The notes beneath the pieces were generated by a model. That model did no database searches. It was given only the letters and a program-made list of their open reading frames with translations, and had not been told where the DNA came from. A program made the position numbers and the translations under genes. This document shows positions 12,761 through 23,063 of a stretch of DNA of 64,000 nt, piece after piece (position 1 is the first letter of the stretch; each line of letters opens with the position of its first letter). This stretch comes from Gnomoniopsis sp. IMI 355080 (lineage: Eukaryota; Ascomycota; Sordariomycetes; Diaporthales; Gnomoniaceae): positions 62,001 to 126,000 of the forward strand of contig JAPEVC010000014.1 of assembly GCA_027946555.1 (NCBI GenBank), written 5' to 3'.

Positions 12761-14703
12761 GGTGAGATATGACGGCGGGGTGTTTTGTTCAATGGAAGGG
12801 GGTCTGATGGAGGATGGGAAGGTTGAGTGAGGGTGATGAGATCGTGGAGGCAGAGAGACGATGAGCAAGAGAGAATGGCCGTTATGACTTATATCAGATT
12901 TCTGCGTGGTAAACAATTTGACTCGCGAGCATTGTTTATTGCAAGTGCTACCTGCTTGCCTGCAGCAGGGTTGTCCGATAGTAAGAGTCGTTCATGCCTT
13001 CCATTGAATTCTTTTGCTCCACCGCTGCTGGCTGGCTGGTGGTGGTGTCGACTACCTGCAGTCTCCAATCATGTACTTCTTCATGTGCCTGAAGCTTTGG
13101 AATACTTGCTCGGGTACGGACGTACAGTACCACCCTCGCTTACCCAATGTACAGTACAAACCAAGCTTGTCTCTGACATGGAAGAGGCCATTCAGAGACA
13201 CCGCCACTGCCGCTCCCAGTCCCATATCATCTACAAGGTATGCTAAGAAGTACCCTGTAATATGAATGCCGCACAAAGTTGTTGTGTTCAGTGGTACATG
13301 TAACGTATTAATCCTATAGACGCGCAAGGTCGCAGCCTCGTGACCATAGATCGGCCTGGTATTGCTGGAGAAGTCGGTCCAATGAGGCTGTCTTGTGGGG
13401 CAAGAATTGTACAGCTCATGCTGCCTTGGCAGCACAGTATCATGGAGATCCTTGGATCTTGAATTCAAGATGTCGATCTTGAAGAATTCTCGTCGAGTCA
13501 ATTTACATCGCGAATGATTCATAATTCAATGCGAACTTGGTTCCAGTCACTGGAGATCCAGTTGGCCCAGTGCGCAGTTGAGAGGCTTGCAATGTGGATC
13601 TGGGGGGGCTTCAGCAGGGGAAAACCAGAGAACTTTATTAAAGTCACCGTTCGCGCGGAAGTCGACCGAGAGCGATCGCCAGCATGAGTTTAATCAAGTT
13701 CGGTGCTTCCTAGATCGTCCACCCTGCATTCACGGACCTCGTCGATTTGAGTCTTCTCAATACGCAAGGCTGACAAAAACCAGGAACAGGCGTCCTCCTG
13801 GGGTAATCAAACGTCCATGATCCTGGCCTCAAGGCGTTACAGTGGGCCAGGGCTGTCGACCCTGTATTGGGCGTCGAGATCCGCTTGTCAGGCATCAAGT
13901 CGTACAGAGGCGGTCAGCTATTCGCGCGAGGCCTTCCCAGCAAGCAAGTGAATTCCTCCAAGCATATCGGCACATACCAGCCAGACCATCACGATCGAAT
14001 GGGAGCAAATTTGTATTTCCTTGAACTGAGGTTCGAGTGGGGGAGTCTATCATTTGTCTGCCGCAAACAGGCAAATAAACTGTCAGGGTTCAAGAGGCCG
14101 CTCTGTCTGCTACAACTTCCTCTCCTTTGCCCGGCTACGCTTCAGAGGGGCAACCACGCGCGTAGCCAATTCCATAGTCATTTATGCACATGCCCTACTC
14201 CGACTCTGGGCCCTGAGGTATTGGGCGGGCCATCACCCGCTCGCTGTATGCCACGCCAATTTTTGCTCTTCCAGATTGCCCTAACTTTCCTTACTGTCAT
14301 CAACATATACCGTACCCTCGTCACCTGCCTACCACACAAACCAAAGTGAGTCTAAAACCGTCTGTTCGTTTCCATTGGATCAAGACATCTAGTATGTGCC
14401 TGAAGAGGGGTAGACTTCCGAATCAGTGTCTAGGAAACACCAAGGTATCATTGCGATCAAACCAAAAGATTCGAAAAGAAACTAAAAGTGACTCCACTAT
14501 GGGCGGTGGAATAGACTGCGGTTGAAATCAGGAGTCCCGAAGCCTATGCTGGAAGAAACCCTGCCATGCCAAAGCCACACCACCATTTTCAACCCATATG
14601 TAACATGACAAGGCGAAAAATCGGTCCCAGGAATATCTTCGTGCGTTTTTGAAAACCGGAACGCCGGGAACGACAAGAAAGGTGGCGGGTGTAGTACACA
14701 AGC
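12761..14703. other. intergenic between aquaporin and eIF4B
   Basis: About 1.9 kb. The largest ORF (13867-14349, +, 160 codons) has no family resemblance and no supporting start context. I treat the stretch as the aquaporin promoter plus the eIF4B 3' flank. Confidence 0.5.
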
Positions 14704-16911
14704 TTAAGAAACGGGTTGACGAGCGCCGCGGCGGCCCTTGCCAGTCGTCACAGTGGACCAACCGTCGGCATCAACAACGGGGGTCGTAGGGGTCGAGGTC
14801 TCCTGAGCACTTCCACGGCGCTGCTGCTCACTAGGTCTGCGCTGCTCGTTGTTGCCTCGGCGGCTTGGCTGCCGCTCCTCAAAGTTTCGGCCACCACCTC
14901 TGGAAGAGCCTCCGCGACCACCTCTAGGGCCGGATGGAGCACCACGAGTTCCACTAGAACGCCAGTTGCCACTTTCAGTAGCCCTGGTGGAGGCGGGTTC
15001 GCGGGGTTCGCGAGGCTCGCGCGTGCGGATTGGGAGTGTCTGCTCTGCGCCGTTGGCGCCGTTCTGGACAGCTTGGTCGTTGGCCTGCGCACCTTTCGAT
15101 GCGTCCTCCCCAGTAGTCGTTGCCTCCGCAGTGTTTGCGTCGTCGGGCTTCACTTCAGCAGTCCCATTGGCTTCGGCATTCTCTGCAGGTGCATTCTCCG
15201 CAGCCTCTTTAGCAGCAGCCTCCTTAGCAGCGGCCTCCTTTGCGGCGGCCTCCTTGGCGAGACGCTTCTCTTCCTTGGCCTTCTCCTCGGCCTCTTTCTT
15301 CTCCTGAAGTTCGCGCTGGTGCTTCTCTTCAATCTCCCTCTCGCGGGTGGCGGTATCAATAGGACGCGCCGCGCCGAAGGGGCTCGCCTTTGAATCGTTG
15401 CCTAGCGACGGTGACATGACACCAGGTGCCTCGGTGACTGTGCGTTTCGCCAAATTGAGCTTGGGACGGCCGGCTGGGGCAGCAGGAGCCAGAGCGGGTG
15501 ATGAGGGTGCCTCGCTTCCGGCACGGGATGGCACAGGAGACTTGCCAGCGGGCGCATCGGGTCGCATCTTGGCGCGCCAAGAAGACTCTTGCTCAGCAGC
15601 GGTAGGTGCTCTCTCACGAGGTTCACGGTTGGGTGGACGAGAGTCCTGACGGCCTTCACCAGGGCCCCAAGCGGCGGGGGAAGCGCCGCGGTTTGCGAAT
15701 GAGTTTGTGCGCTCGCCCATCCTGCTTCCGGTGCGGGAGCCTCCACGCTCCATGACTGGGGGCGCGGCAACGGGCGACAGAGGGCCACGTCGCTCCCAGC
15801 TTGCGCCGCTGAGATCCCTTGGTGGGTCGCGGGGCTCTCGGGGCTCGCGGAACTCGCGCTCACCACCACGAGCGTCGTTGAATTCTCGAGGACCGCGGGT
15901 GTTGGAGCGGGGCAAGTCAGCTAGAGGGCCTTTGCGGCTCCAGTCAGAGAAATCGCGGTTGCTATCGTTGCCATACCGGTCCTTGGCTATCGAGTGGTCA
16001 GTATGCGTGCATGATGTGTCAAATGGCCTTGCGACGTACGTGGATCCGCGACACGAATGCGGATGTTGCGGCTAAAGAAAGACTCTTCGTTCAGCTCGAG
16101 GGCCTTCTTGAGGTCGTCCACCGTGGTGAACTCGGCATAACCGAAACCCTTAGGGCGCATCTCGGCACGATCCTCGACAATGCGGACGCTGACAACGCTG
16201 CAGCCTGCGCTTGTAAAGAAATCCGTGACGGCCTCCTGGTTAGCATCGTATGAGAGATTGCCTAGGTGGGCGGTATAGGGTGGCTTGTCGGGCAGAGGGA
16301 GCTCCTCGCGCTCCTGGCGAGCGTAGCCTGTATATTTGTTAGACGCAGGCCGGTAGAAACAGGAGCGCAATGCGTTGGAAATAAGCTTACCTGCGTATCG
16401 GTCACTACCGCCGCCACCGGCACCAAATCGGTCGGATCCTCCACGATCACCACCAAAGCTGCTGGCGAAACCACGGTTGCGATCGGCGGGGGGTAGGGGC
16501 TGAGTGCCTGGAATTGGAGTTAATTAGATGCTCGTGATTCTTCTTCCGATACCAGACCATTCAAGCGGTCGTGGCTTACCAGACGCTGTAGAATGCAAAA
16601 TGGGATTGTGAATGCCGGGTGGATACACAAATGAAGGAGGTACATGAGACTTACCATAGGTCTCTTCGACTTCATCGGCCCAGTTTCCACCACCAGTGCC
16701 TGTGTTGAAGGTCAGTCACGCGATGCGACGAAACCCGTCATTGAGTGGCAATTCACCAAGCACGCAGAGGCGGGGCGGGGTGATACACACCTTCAGTCAT
16801 AAACTCCGTCAACGTCAGCTTCTGCCCCTTTTCCTTCTTGGGAGCTGTTCAAAGTCTCGTCAGCGAATGTTCGTTCCACAGCTCTTGAAAAATGGGCAGT
16901 GCCGTACCCAT
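14704..16911 (-). CDS. translation initiation factor 4B (eIF4B) with RRM, multi-exon
   Basis: RNA-binding helper of the eIF4A helicase during cap-dependent initiation (Tif3 of budding yeast, Sce3 of fission yeast). Exons on the minus strand: 16908-16911 (only ATG plus one base), 16791-16844, 16655-16699, a probable 6-nt exon 16580-16585, 16391-16507, 16040-16327 and 14704-15986, giving 598 aa. The N-terminus MAPKKEKGQKLTLTEFMTEG and the following NWADEVEETY block are family hallmarks. The RRM (about residues 93-170) shows RNP2-like HLGNLS and RNP1-like KGFGYAEF. The C-terminal two thirds are Arg/Gly/Glu-rich with an Ala/Glu/Lys helical repeat (AAAKEAAAKEAA) and an RGG-like tail near 14850-14960. 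Introns are 53-91 nt when the microexon is accepted. Skipping it gives one 147-nt intron and 596 aa in the same frame. Confidence 0.93.
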
Positions 16912-17782
16912 GTTTGCGATTAGGGTTGAGGATGGCTACGCGCACGATTTAGAGCACGTAGTCCAAGGGAATCGATCGTCGGAGTCGCGAAGGCTCGTTT
17001 GATCGATGAGAAATTCGGTCGGAGTGTTAACGGGCGAATGGATTCCCGTCTGTCGTGCGAAGATGAGGATGGGTTCGGTTTGGGTTTGTCGAAAGGAAAT
17101 CTTGATGTGGGTATGGGGGTGTCGTGGTCTTGGTGGAGTATCAGAATACCCTCCGATTGCCCTGTGTCTCGACTCCAAAGCACCGGTATGAGTGCTATTG
17201 GTCAGACAGGCACAAACAAGAGGATGACGTCGGCTTGTGATCTCCTCGAGTTATGTCGCGGAGATGAGGATGGCTGTTGTTGATTGTGGGGAGGGGACTT
17301 GATGGAAAATTGCCTCGTTAGAGGGAGAGAGAAAGATTCAAAAGTTGGTGCCCTTCTTTGGTAACAAGCCTATGGACCGAAAATTTAGCTCCCCGCGCAC
17401 AACCCAAGCACAGGCTTTTTTTTTGAACCTTAGCTGCCACAGTGGTAGTGACAGGGGTGGAGGTACGCTAAGCTCTAAAAAGACTAGCACTATCTGGGAT
17501 GCCTGCTTATGCAATTATCCAACACACCTTCTCTACCATCTTTCCATCTGATATCCATCTCCTCACACAATACTCTCCGTTGATTTATGGATTTCGTTTG
17601 ACAGCAAATACATTCTATCATTCAGGATTCTCATGAAAACAACTGTACTCAGCATTTATATCGTCAGGATCTTCTAGCAACATTTACCGCTCTCCACAAG
17701 AGTCCGAGCCATTCGTGAAGAAAGACCTGAGCCGGATTTTTCATCTTCTTTTTCATTTGTTTGGCATTGTGCTGCTGGATGA
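16912..17782. promoter_or_regulatory. divergent intergenic between eIF4B and a membrane-protein gene
   Basis: 871 bp between two divergent start codons. It carries the promoters of both genes and no supported ORF. A T-rich run occurs at about 17417-17424. Confidence 0.45.
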
Positions 17783-18755
17783 ATGGCGGCCCCCCAACCA
17801 ACTACCGAGTCGCAACCGCGCACAGTCCAAACAAAGCAATACTTACAACAATATGGCTCTGCGGATCTATTGACCAGGAGCTTGCAAGTGGGCGCTGGTA
17901 CAGGTGTGCAACCCAGGCCGACAGACAAATCCAACGCCAGAAGCGCCAGAAGCTGACATATACTGTAACAGGAGCCTTTGGGGCATTAATGGGGGCGTCA
18001 ACTGGTATCATCATCGGGACTAAATTTCCGCTGTTGTTCACTCTTGTGTACAGCCTCCAATGGTTTGCACAGGGCTCCATCTTCTATGGTACATACGCCT
18101 CTTTCTGTTGATCGGGTCGAATCCAGCGTGGTCGAAGAAGCGGCACATCCATTTCCTGTTATACTTGATTGGTCTGATCAGAACCAGACTGTCTAGCTCA
18201 TAGGATGGATGGACCGGTCTCGCCCATATTTGTCGACCCTTTGGACAACGTGTTGACTTTTGGACAGGCTCAAGACACATGATAATGTCAAGACACGGGC
18301 CCGTGGACCATGCTACACCTGGGCAGAAACTAGAAGCAAGCTTGTTGGGCGGTGCCATTTCAGGAAGCACAGTAGTAGGGCTTATGCGTAGGTTCATTGA
18401 TTCCTCAGCGTTGCCGACCGGTTACTAATGCCGTACAGGCGGGCGTAGAGCTATCCTCCCGGGAACAGTAATTGGTACATTACTTGGAGGTGGGCTTCAG
18501 CTCGGAATGAATATGTGGACTGCCTCTCGCGAAATTGGGGAGAAAAAGGACAGCTGGTTGGACTCGAAATGGAGCCCCATGAAGAAGCTGACGGACAAAG
18601 AGTACGAGAACATCCTCGAGGAGAAGCTGCTGAGGCTGGATGCCGAAATCGCAATCATCGATGACGACGTTGCTGCGTTGAAGGCGAAGATGGAAGAGCA
18701 GAAAACCCCCACGAAAGAAACGCCAGAGATGCCGCCGAGCAAGCGACAAACTTGA
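17783..18755 (+). CDS. small glycine-rich multi-pass membrane protein, uncharacterised
   Basis: I do not recognise a named family. The main body is secure: an exon to 18088, then 18268-18387, then 18439-18755, joined in phase over introns of 179 and 51 nt (the second with a TTACTAAT branch site). It encodes three Gly-zipper hydrophobic stretches (GAFGALMGASTGIIIGT, LLGGAISGSTVVGLM, LPGTVIGTLLGGGLQLG), then a Lys/Glu-rich coiled-coil-like tail (EYENILEEKLLRLDAEIA). The 5' part is uncertain. The ATG at 17783 opens a plausible N-terminus (TKQYLQQYGSADLLTRSLQ) but lies in a different frame from the first membrane segment. A 41-nt GC-AG intron (17885-17925, donor GCAAGT) would join them in phase, or there is a one-base frameshift. 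An intronless start at 17779 is formally possible but reads less naturally. The glycine pattern recalls mitochondrial inner-membrane proteins; that is inference only. Confidence 0.6.
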
Positions 18756-19503
18756 GAAGTGGTTCCTGTCATCCGCTCTCCAATGCGGCGATGAACGTAC
18801 CTCGTCAGTGCCCAGGTGGCAAGTGTTGGAAACAACGAACGATATCAAAGCAGCAGTTCCGCGCCGTGTGATTTAGACATCTTGCCATCCACGATCTACT
18901 TGTCCTTCAGAAGCTCCACGTGGGTCTGTATCTCATGAGATGACCTCCTGCGGAACACCTTTCGCGGAAAGAAGGGCGAGTGAAACAGCGCTCTTGCTGT
19001 AGCACATCCTTCTCCGGTCGTCCTTTGGGATTCTTCTGGTGCGATGGCCCTTTCACGGCAACGCACTCGAGAAAACGTCGCGCGCGGAATGGCATGGCTT
19101 CGCGCCGTTTTCTGCGGCGAGCTTCGAGGTGGAGCTGCTCGGTCGTCACTCCGCTGATTTGGAGTATCCAAACCCCAGCGCTAGTTTCATTCGGTTCTCC
19201 AGGCGCAATCTTCGGACGGCATTTCGTCAAAATGTTGCTGTCTTCCTGTGCGCAAAATACTCGCTGCAGCGTGCGGTGGAAGTCTGACGCAAGGACGAAC
19301 ATGGAATTGGAGGAGCCTGCTTCAGTCGGCTGGCCTGTGGTGAACTCCAATTGCGAGCCTACGCTCATGCGCTTGTTCCGGCACGCAGCTCCAACTGGAT
19401 CATGGACACGCAGATCTGACATAATAGCGAGGAAATAACGATGATTGTTCACGAAGACATTACTCATATTTGCAAATATGCGCTATACTGTTCTTCAGCC
19501 CTA
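18756..19503. other. convergent intergenic
   Basis: About 750 bp between converging genes. ORFs of up to 186 codons on the minus strand and 152 on the plus strand shadow each other and look like nothing known. I assign no gene. Confidence 0.45.
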
Positions 19504-20156
19504 TTACAACCCTCCCAACTCCGACTCTCGACTTGCCTGTGTCACACTTTCAGGTGCCACATTGCCCTCAGCACTGATACTGTCAGGCACCGACTCGGGC
19601 GTGTAGTAATCTGCGCCCTTGAACTGCGATCCACCAGGGCCGGGTGGGTTTGAGCCGACGTTGTTTCGCGCTGCGCTCGCACCCTGGTCTAAGATGTCGT
19701 TCCCCTTGCGCTCTTTACCCTCGCCGACGATGTCCTTCTTTCCTATGGCGTTCCGTGTCACGACGTCGTTGTCATTCTCGCCGGTGTTGTCAAACTTTTC
19801 CTCTGGGCCGCCAGTGCCCTCGAAGTGGGTGCCTCGGGTTTGCCTAATATAGGGTTTGGAGTTAGAAGTGATGAAAGCGAAGATATCAAAAACATGGACC
19901 AAGAGCCTGCCTACCTTCCGCGGTCGTCCAACTCACCACCCTCAGACGGTGGGATGCGCTTGTTGTAGCTCCCGCTGGTGCTCAATTCGTCGCCAGTCTT
20001 GACCTGTGCGCCAGGAAATTTCTTCTCGACGCCAGAGTCTACGCCAGCCTCATCGCCGATTGTGGAGTTGTTGAGGCCTTGCTTGGCCTGGTATGAGTTA
20101 AGGTCAAGCTCGGCTTGCTTGGCAATGCGGTTGAGTTCGTCATTGGAGGGTGCCAT
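19504..20156 (-). CDS. hydrophilic, probably disordered protein, hydrophilin-like
   Basis: No named family. Exons on the minus strand are 19915-20156 and 19504-19843, joined in phase over a 71-nt intron (GTAGGC..TTAG), giving 193 aa. The protein has no hydrophobic segment and no Cys. It is rich in Gly, Asn, Asp, Glu and Ser. It opens with a short amphipathic stretch (NDELNRIAKQAELDLNSYQAKQG), then short motifs such as GDEAGVDSGVEKKFPG, TGGPEEKFDNTGENDND and SNPPGPGGSQFKGADYYTPESVPD. Composition and lack of structure resemble hydrophilin or LEA-type stress proteins; that is inference from composition. The start at 20156 is preferred over an in-frame ATG at 20255 because the upstream residues are not conserved-looking. 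Confidence 0.7.
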
Positions 20157-21413
20157 TTTTGTTTGGTGTATGTGAAATTGGTATGAAGGATTGTATGCTA
20201 CTATCGCAGTGTTTTGTGATGAAGTGGGAGCGTTGTGGATTGATGTCTGCCGCAAAACAAGTCCAATTGCCAGATATCGAGCTTGTCTGCTCTATATATT
20301 GACTTTTTCAGACTGCTTGTACGTATTTCTGCCGCTCTATCAACGTCCAACGTCATTTCGCCGCTGCATTCATAGACTGATGTAATATTGTGGGTACTAG
20401 GCGAGATGATCTCATCGGGGGTGGCCATCGACGTACAGAGTATCACTCTCTGTGCCAGAAATAGGTCGAACGATCGGCACCCAAACAAATTTCTTCATAC
20501 TGATGTAAATGGTGTGGTGTGGTGGTGCGCTGCAAGGTCGACGCCGGACTTTTGCCTCCGATGTGACCCTAGGCAATTCTCGATAGGCGCGGCTCGCATG
20601 CAGTAGTCCCAAGGCTATTAAATCGATGCACACTGGTCGTAGCAGTGTTGACGAGGTCGCAAACGGCAGCTGTCACAACTTTTTGCAAAGATTGCTCATG
20701 TGCTTTTCCATGATCCAGGTGTTATTTTTGAAAATGCTGATTTCCATTCTGGCCAAGGCTGCGCACCTACAAATTGGGCCTTGTGCACTCACCTATGCTT
20801 AACGTATCAAGTAATCTGCCTCGCATGAGTGCCGGGAACATCGGGATAAGTCCGATATCTTGTCCAATATTCCCTGGGTATTTGAGATGAAGACTGTTAT
20901 CCGTGCCTGGGCGACAGTTGATCCGTTTGACTCCGTTGTGGATCCTACTTGCTCCTAGTTGATCACGCATGTTGAGCTAAAATCATCATGAATGTCGTGA
21001 TGTTGAACACACAAGTTCGAAGACAGAGTTGCCCATGCTCAATAGCTTCACAGTTATCCGAGTATCATTGACATCACGTTCTCTTGCCCAGGTTTGCTAT
21101 GAAGTGCTTCTTCTAGCTCAACTTTGACCTGAGAACCTACGGTGGTTCATTTTCAAGCACCAATATGAAGGCGCCTCCCAGTTGCTCCATATTATACCTC
21201 TATCTGTTCCCACGGTCGATGGCAGTGCAGTCTCCACAACATGAAGCGGTAGCGACACTTATGTGAGAAGGCGCGGGCCTCTTGCTCATATTGACTGGAA
21301 GAGCTCTTCCGTCAGCTCAACTCATCCAGACGTATTCTGGATGTCCGTAGAGGCTCGCTGGCCAAGATCCAGAATCAGGGCCATCTGCCCAGCTAGAAGC
21401 ATCTTCTCCGAAA
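20157..21413. other. intergenic, start of gene-poor island
   Basis: About 1.3 kb with only short random ORFs. It contains the promoter side of the disordered-protein gene and the 3' flank of the decayed exchanger. Confidence 0.5.
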
Positions 21414-23063
21414 CTAATAAACAAAGAAAGCTGCAATCGCAATGAGAATCCAATCTTCCACCAAAAGCACGACTACGGCCCTGTCACCCTGTCTTGAAAC
21501 CAGCCGAGATCCAATTGTCGCAGCATTTGGTGAAATAATGAGCCGAGCGAGACTTACAAATGCTACTCTCCTCCCCTAGAATCAAACTCAGCAAAATAAG
21601 TGTTGAGAAAAGAGTTATCACTTCGAATCCGTCAAAGACCAGAGTGGCTTCTTCGATGCCCAACCACCAGCCCAGCGGCATCGTGAAAGGGAGGGATAGC
21701 AACGCTGTCTAGATGCTTTTGACAACAGCTGAGCCCAGTGTTGTATCCATCTCGTCACGCATGGCGCATGAGATCGGCATATTATCGCAATTTGCTATCG
21801 GAAATAGGATGATCCCTAAGAAGGTGATCGATAAGCCGTGGCTTTGGGTGAGGACATCGATACTACTGACAATATAGTCCGTGTAGAGAAAACAGGATCG
21901 TGGAAATTGAAAACGCTGCAAGTGCCACCAGGACGGAGAGCTGTGGGTCGACCTCTTCTTGGTCTTATCGGTGAGTGAGATCTCGAAGAACATCTTGCGA
22001 CGCTTTTTGTTATTCCAGTTCTCTTGTCCGTGCTGACCGGTAATATTAATCAAAAGGGCTGGCTGGACCATTGCTTTGCAACTAGCATCCGCAGCAAGAG
22101 CGGATTTCTTTGGCTTCATAGGCACCCTTTGAGCTTCAGCTGCGAAGGGCTCACAGTGGGTCTTAAAGGTACACCATAAACTTAAGCCGTAGATAATGAT
22201 CAAGATAATGGCAATACCTCTTGATTGCTTGATAATTTTCCCAGATGAGGTCTGTGACATGAGTAGGCATGTCGTTGGGATAAGAAGAGTGGTTGATATG
22301 ACAGACAACATTGTCGACGAGGTATGAGCCCCGAATCCATTGGAACATTGAACATGCCGTGGCCACCTCCTGCCTCCGAGAAGGATCAACAGCCCCAGAA
22401 GAAGGATAATATTGGCCAGGATGCCACTGATCAAGGACAGCTTGAGCACAGAGACTTGATTATGGACCAGGAGCATAATACAGGATATGAGCTGGAAGAG
22501 GTTGCTGGTAGATGTATTGAGGAAAGTACTGAGAACCCGGCCCAGGCGTTTTTCGAGGTTGTCCAGGGCCAGATCTGTTAAGAATTACAAAGGGATGATT
22601 GCAATGAAGTTGACGATGAATGTAGGTATCGACGATTCTACTACAAACAAAGCTCATGATTTTACCTGCTGGCACGCAGGCCAATAGAAGATTAATCCAG
22701 GCGGCCAGGAGAGTCCTCTGGATCTCATTCGTGATTATAAAGGATTCCTTAGGACTCACCTGAGCACACTCATGACTTCCTCCCAAGTCTTGGTCGGTGT
22801 CTCGGGGTCATAGTTGTTATTTTTCGCGGTTCCATATCTGCAACATCTCCTTGCATATTGTCACTCCAGCTTGCCAGTCTCACATCTTTGGCAGCCGGGG
22901 ATGTGAGCGAGGGTTCTATGGGCGATGTTTCCGCATCGTCCACATCCTCACCCGGTGACATGCCTAGATGACCTCCACCCTCCACATCCCCGGTGCGGAG
23001 CACGCCTAGGCGCGCGGTCTTCCCAGACCATGAATTGCATTTCCTCTCGAAGCCTTGCCCCAC
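21414..23063 (-). pseudogene. decayed vacuolar Ca2+/H+ exchanger (CAX/VCX1 type)
   Basis: Minus-strand translation gives consecutive CAX-family segments in order: YDPETPTKTWEEVMSVLR (near 22820-22770), TLLAAWINLLLACVPAG (near 22720), FIVNFIAIIPL (near 22620), an equivalent of the first GNAVEL motif that reads STSNLFQLIS, LLGLLILLGGRRW, the RGIAIILIIIYGLSLW segment, TDYIVSSIDVLTQ, ITFLGIILFPIANC (second motif region), PFTMPLGWWLGIEEATLVFDGFEVITLFSTLILL, and a C-terminal WILIAIAAFFVY before TAG at 21414-21416. The frame is broken by TAA at 22585-22587 and TAG at 21709-21711. The frame also shifts away and back between about 21955 and 21900, and again near 22820. Both stops are one C-to-T change from Gln codons. 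The hydrophilic N-terminal stretch up to 23063 is less certain. No intact exchanger can be translated. Confidence 0.8.

Noticed and set aside
13867..14349. 160-codon plus-strand ORF
   Set aside because: Composition looks random, with no domain, no conserved block and no spliced continuation.
14716..15393. 225-codon plus-strand ORF rich in Leu/Ser
   Set aside because: Antisense of the Arg/Gly/Glu-rich eIF4B tail.
18110..18135. GGTCGAATCC-like motif resembling a tRNA T-loop
   Set aside because: No matching acceptor stem, D-arm or anticodon arm could be found around it, and it lies in an intron. The same was true of other GTTCGA-like hits in the window.
22572..22586. A 14-nt GT..AG stretch that would remove the TAA stop in the exchanger relic
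   Set aside because: Far too short for a spliceosomal intron. The stop is better explained as a mutated Gln codon.
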